DNA from: Methanocella arvoryzae MRE50
GTDB taxonomy: Archaea; Halobacteriota; Methanocellia; Methanocellales; Methanocellaceae
Direction of reading: 5' to 3'
DNA length: 64,000 nt
NCBI RefSeq assembly: GCF_000063445.1
Contig: NC_009464.1
Span: 124,001 to 188,000 of the forward strand
Shown here one piece after another: positions 61,132 through 64,000 of this stretch; positions within the stretch are counted from its first letter, which is position 1; every line of letters starts with the position of its first letter. The position numbers were made by a program, and so were the translations under genes. The notes below the pieces were generated by a model. It ran no database searches and was not told where the DNA came from. It saw only the letters and a list, made by a program, of their open reading frames with translations.

Positions 61132-62676
61132 TTATTTCCTTAAGAACAGGAAATATGTGCCTACGGCAATTACGATTACGACGAGCGAGATCAGGAGAAT
61201 CCATATAGCGAATCCTGACTGAGATCCTCCCGTTTCAGTCGGGCCTGCCGTCTGAGAGGGTGGGGCTGCGAGTGTCGGGGAGGACGATACCGTTGCTGTC
61301 GGCGTTACCGTCATAGCTGTCGTTCCACCCGTAACCGGCGTGGCAACCGGTGTCACTGTCGGGGTTGGTGTCGGGGTTGGTGTCGGTGTCGGTTGTCTGC
61401 CGTACAGCATATCCATCGAGATCGTGCCGCTTCCGATGATTCTATCTGGAGTGTTATAAACAAACACATCCGAACCGGCGACATGAGCCACATTCCACAC
61501 CTGAATCCTATGATTATAGCTGTCGGATACGTATATGTTGCCCCTGCCATCAACCGCTATACCACGAGGTCGATCGAATTCTCCTGGCTGGATGCCATTG
61601 CTTCCCATTGTTGTCCAGGTGTTTGTGGTTTTGTTCCATACCTGAATCCTGTGATTATAGTCGTCGGCTACATATATGTTGCCAGCGTCATCCACCGCTA
61701 TATCCTTAGGCTCGTAGAATTCTCCTGGCTGGATGCCATTGCTTCCCATTGTTGTCCAGGTGTTTGTGGCTTTGTTCCATACCTGAATTCTATAATTAAG
61801 GGTGTCGGCTACGTATATGTTGCCAGCGCCATCAACAGCAATACCTTTAGGCTCGTAAAATTGTCCCGGTTCGGTTCCATTGCTTCCCATTGATATCCAG
61901 GTATTATCGGTTTTGTTCCATACCTGAATCCTGTCATTAAAGGTATCGAGTACGTATATGTTGCCAGTGTCATCAACCGCAATACCAAACGGTCGATCGA
62001 ATTGTCCTGGCTCGGTTCCATCGCTTCCTATTATTGTCCAGGTGTTTGTGGTTTTGTTCCATACCTGAATCCTGTAATTGTAGGTGTCGGCTACGTATAT
62101 GTTGCCAGCGCCATCAACCGCAATACCCCGCGGAGAGCTGAATTGTCCCGGATCGTCGTCAGGGCTGCCTGTTGTTGTCCAGGTGTTTGTGGCTTTGTTC
62201 CATACCTGAATCCTGTCATTAAAGGTGTCGGCTACGTATATGTTGCCAGCGCCATCAACCGCAATAGCGTGCGGCCTGTAGAATTCTCCCGGTCCGTCGC
62301 CACGGCTGCCTATTGTTGTCCAGTAAGGTGTGGTGTTTAGCTTTATTGTGTATATGCCGTTCGGCACATTAGTGCCGTTCGTGTATTTACCGTTCCATGA
62401 CGTCTGGAATGTTCCGTCAGTGGCTGTGCCCTGATCCAGTATGTTTATCAGACTGCCGCTGTTCTCGACATACACCATGTACTCCTGGCCATTCGTGTTC
62501 ACCAGGCTATACGTAACCTCAGTAACTGAACCACTCTTGATAGTGGCAGGATCAGCCGTCACTGAACCGGTAACCATACCGGCAGCATGAGCCTGAGATA
62601 TAATCATGGACAGTAACAATAATATAATGAACACCTTAGAAAGGACCCTGACTCCTGGCACTCTTCCTACCTCCAA
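61132..62676 (-). CDS. NHL-repeat surface protein with Pro/Thr stalk and C-terminal anchor
   Basis: 514 residues: signal peptide (about 1-32), a beta domain (about 35-110), six NHL repeats of 47 residues (about 112-395; each with IAVD-x-GNIYV-x-D-x2-N-x-RIQVW) that should close into one six-bladed propeller, then a Pro-Thr stalk (PTPTPTP) and a C-terminal helix followed by RK. It is an exported cell-surface protein, perhaps for adhesion or ligand binding. TATA-like sequence lies at about 62711-62730. Confidence 0.85.
   Translation of the reverse strand: MEVGRVPGVRVLSKVFIILLLLSMIISQAHAAGMVTGSVTADPATIKSGSVTEVTYSLVNTNGQEYMVYVENSGSLINILDQGTATDGTFQTSWNGKYTNGTNVPNGIYTIKLNTTPYWTTIGSRGDGPGEFYRPHAIAVDGAGNIYVADTFNDRIQVWNKATNTWTTTGSPDDDPGQFSSPRGIAVDGAGNIYVADTYNYRIQVWNKTTNTWTIIGSDGTEPGQFDRPFGIAVDDTGNIYVLDTFNDRIQVWNKTDNTWISMGSNGTEPGQFYEPKGIAVDGAGNIYVADTLNYRIQVWNKATNTWTTMGSNGIQPGEFYEPKDIAVDDAGNIYVADDYNHRIQVWNKTTNTWTTMGSNGIQPGEFDRPRGIAVDGRGNIYVSDSYNHRIQVWNVAHVAGSDVFVYNTPDRIIGSGTISMDMLYGRQPTPTPTPTPTPTVTPVATPVTGGTTAMTVTPTATVSSSPTLAAPPSQTAGPTETGGSQSGFAIWILLISLVVIVIAVGTYFLFLRK
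61484..62333 (-). repeat. Six NHL units, 141-bp DNA repeats
   Basis: The six propeller blades are nearly identical in DNA, for example TATATGTTGCCAGCGCCATC recurs through the array, so blade number could change by recombination. The period is 141 bp (47 codons). Confidence 0.8.
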
Positions 62677-62835
62677 TTTTTAACACTAGCAATGCCTGTC
62701 TAAACAGCATTCTAGATATATAATATATCAATCATTGCAGAATTATTTCGGTATGTGGTAGCCGGATTATAAATAATTTACCAGCAAGCTATTGCTCAAA
62801 ATATGGATTGCCCGGAAAGTGATCAGGTTCGGGGC

Positions 62836-62897
62836 TCATAGAGCGCCTCGCTGTACATGCCTGCCGCTGTCAGAGACTTCGCTCTATCACTATGAGA
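62836..62897 (-). pseudogene. Fragment of a TPR-protein gene
   Basis: On the minus strand the bases encode SHSDRAKSLTAAGMYSEALYE, matching residues 15-35 (SHRDKAKSLAAAGMYSEALSE) of the TPR protein at 59859. There is no start codon and the frame ends shortly after. It is a relic, in the same relative position behind an NHL gene as the intact TPR gene. Confidence 0.75.
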
Positions 62898-62928
62898 TTG
62901 TTGATTGTGTAAACATTACCTGTCTGTC

Positions 62929-63031
62929 AGGCGCAAAGGCACGAAGACGCAAAGGTTTTCAGATTAGACTTTGCGTCGTTGCGCCCTTGTGCCTTTGCGA
63001 ATTAAGTAGAAGGCGGCCCGGCGCTGACGAT
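62929..63031 (-). repeat. Dispersed repeat, copy 2, with internal palindrome
   Basis: Bases 62952-63031 are the inverted match of copy 1 (32736-32815). Next to it CGCAAAGGCAC (62932-62942) and GTGCCTTTGCG (62989-62999) form an 11-bp perfect inverted repeat. Confidence 0.8.
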
Positions 63032-63063
63032 ATCATTTTTTTATAAGACTATAATGGAATATA

Positions 63064-63086
63064 GCGGGGAGGGTATTGCTCCCCGC
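63064..63086 (-). terminator. Terminator hairpin of the second NHL gene
   Basis: GCGGGGAG-GGTATTG-CTCCCCGC immediately after the stop at 63091 on the minus strand. It is closely related in sequence and placing to the hairpin at 61108. Confidence 0.6.
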
Positions 63087-63090
63087 CCGG

Positions 63091-64000
63091 TTATTTCCTG
63101 AAGAACAGGAAATATGTGCCCGCTGCCACTACTATTACAGAGAGTGCGAGCAGAAGAATCCATACAGGAAATCCTGACTGATCCTGTTCTGGTGCCGTGG
63201 GGCTTGCACTTTGGGAAGGTGAAGTTGCGGGTGTCGGTGAGGACGATACAGTTGGAGTCGGCGTTACCGTCACCTCTATCGTTCCACCCGTAACCGGAGT
63301 AGCAACCGGTGTTGCTGTCGGTGTCGGTTGTCTGCCATACATCGTATCCATCGAGATCGTGCCGCCTCCAATAATTCTCTCTGGACTGATAAACCGGTTG
63401 AACGAGATAGTCTGCACTGACTCCATGTTCTCCGCATTATCTACAGAGCGATAACTCACATTACTGGAAATATTCAGGGTAAACGGCCCCGTATACCTGA
63501 TCCAGGACCCATTATTCACTCTATACTCCGTGTAGTTCACCCCTGAAACGGTGTCTGTAGCAGTCAATGTGACTGTTACATCTGAATAATATGTATCCTG
63601 TACTTTGGTTCCGGTGAGACTGGCTGTGGTTGTCGGGGCAACTTTGTCGAGGGGTAATTCTATGTTACCCAGTGCAGAATTCCCGGCGTTATCTGTAACG
63701 TTCCAGTACACAGTATTCATGCCTTCCATAGATACCGTGAAAGGTGCTGTGTAGGAGTTCCAGTTCACATTATCCAGGCTATACAGGATCGAGCCGATCC
63801 CTGAGCCCTCATCTACCGCAGACAAGGTGACCGGTATATCAGCAGTATACCATCCGTTGACCGGAATACCTCCAGGAGTACACATAACAATGGGCACTGT
63901 ATTATCAACGAACACATCCGAACCCGCAACAGCATCAACCACATTCCACACCTGAATTCTGTCAATCCTGGTGTCGGCTACGTATATGTTGCCCGCGTCA
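63091..64000 (-). CDS. NHL-repeat surface protein, C-terminal part (5' end off window)
   Basis: Open to the window edge: about 303 residues are visible. The first residues (DAGNIYVADTRIDRIQVW) are the last blade of an NHL propeller. Two Ig-like/big-type beta repeats follow (SAVDEGSGIGSILYSLDN..., TATDTVSGVNYTEYRVNN...), then the Pro-Thr stalk (PTPTATPVATPVTGG) and a C-terminal helix ending FFRK. The stalk and anchor closely match those of the gene at 61132; the Ig-like repeats are absent from that paralog. Both are surface proteins of one family. Confidence 0.8.
   Translation of the reverse strand, partial: DAGNIYVADTRIDRIQVWNVVDAVAGSDVFVDNTVPIVMCTPGGIPVNGWYTADIPVTLSAVDEGSGIGSILYSLDNVNWNSYTAPFTVSMEGMNTVYWNVTDNAGNSALGNIELPLDKVAPTTTASLTGTKVQDTYYSDVTVTLTATDTVSGVNYTEYRVNNGSWIRYTGPFTLNISSNVSYRSVDNAENMESVQTISFNRFISPERIIGGGTISMDTMYGRQPTPTATPVATPVTGGTIEVTVTPTPTVSSSPTPATSPSQSASPTAPEQDQSGFPVWILLLALSVIVVAAGTYFLFFRK

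Larger units (their letters stand above)
62677..63090. other. 414-bp intergenic region between paralogous NHL genes
   Basis: It contains the promoter of the gene at 61132 (about 62711-62730), the TPR relic (62836-62897), the dispersed repeat copy 2 with its own palindrome (62929-63031) and the terminator of the upstream gene (63064-63086). I see no intact gene. Confidence 0.65.

Noticed and set aside
61484-62333. CRISPR-like regular repeats
   Set aside because: The repeats are 141 bp, in frame and encode NHL blades; no unique spacers. No CRISPR array was seen anywhere in the window.

Overview
The window looks like a chromosomal segment of a hydrogenotrophic, class II-type methanogenic euryarchaeon, most likely of the Methanocella (Rice Cluster I) lineage. 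The evidence is a methanogenesis marker 9 protein, coenzyme F420 genes (cofE and the F420H2 oxidase fprA), Taw1 wyosine synthase, NreA, an archaeal family B DNA polymerase, translin, archaeal TATA boxes with short leaders, and Shine-Dalgarno (SD) sites of GGTGA/GGAG type. The genus is inferred from gene content and style, not from a search. I see no integrase, transposase, CRISPR array or phage gene: this is core genome with a few repeat-rich islands.

Layout. 1-7 kb: the end of an HD hydrolase, then the prenyl-FMN genes lpdD-like and ubiX, a ThiF/MoeB-like enzyme, tRNA-Cys, a short archaeal UbiD (candidate anhydromevalonate phosphate decarboxylase), a radical SAM protein, DUF2551 and a cis-prenyltransferase. 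This reads as an isoprenoid neighbourhood. 7-10.5 kb: nreA with a spore-photolyase-like radical SAM gene, a Cys-rich small protein and two rhodaneses, one lacking its cysteine. 10.5-19.2 kb: an MFS carrier, two KGG stress proteins, amtB-glnK, a ribbon-helix-helix regulator, a DEAD-box helicase with a structured leader, tRNA-Glu and fprA. 19.3-26.2 kb: a cluster of large polytopic GT-C-like envelope proteins plus taw1. 26.3-32.7 kb: a secreted superoxide-reductase-like protein, translin, MFS, metG, a phosphoribosyltransferase and a gene without a normal start codon.

32.7-33.6 kb is a gene-free island of inverted, purine-rich and dispersed repeats. 33.6-42.9 kb: hxlB, secreted proteins, ribose-1,5-bisphosphate isomerase, a REC-PAS3 regulator, then an operon of marker 9, a CitG-like protein and DUF447. 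43-53 kb: iorAB, two EamA carriers, osmoadaptation genes (ablB, mscS), hisA-hisB, a lipoprotein, an AEC carrier and a universal stress protein. 53-59 kb: polB, a Gly-rich secreted protein, an uncharacterised radical SAM/DUF4130 DNA-repair pair, and cofE. 59-64 kb: small charged proteins, a TPR protein and two paralogous NHL-repeat surface proteins, with a decayed TPR fragment between the latter, indicating a tandem duplication.

Functional threads: three proteins (NreA, PolB, DUF4130) end in PCNA-interacting (PIP-like) motifs. Redox and oxygen defence is represented by FprA, the SOR-like protein and rhodaneses. Nucleotide and pentose recycling is represented by HxlB, R15P isomerase and a phosphoribosyltransferase. 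The least described candidates are the radical SAM/DUF4130 pair, the marker 9/CitG-like/DUF447 operon, the split GT-C protein and the repeat island.
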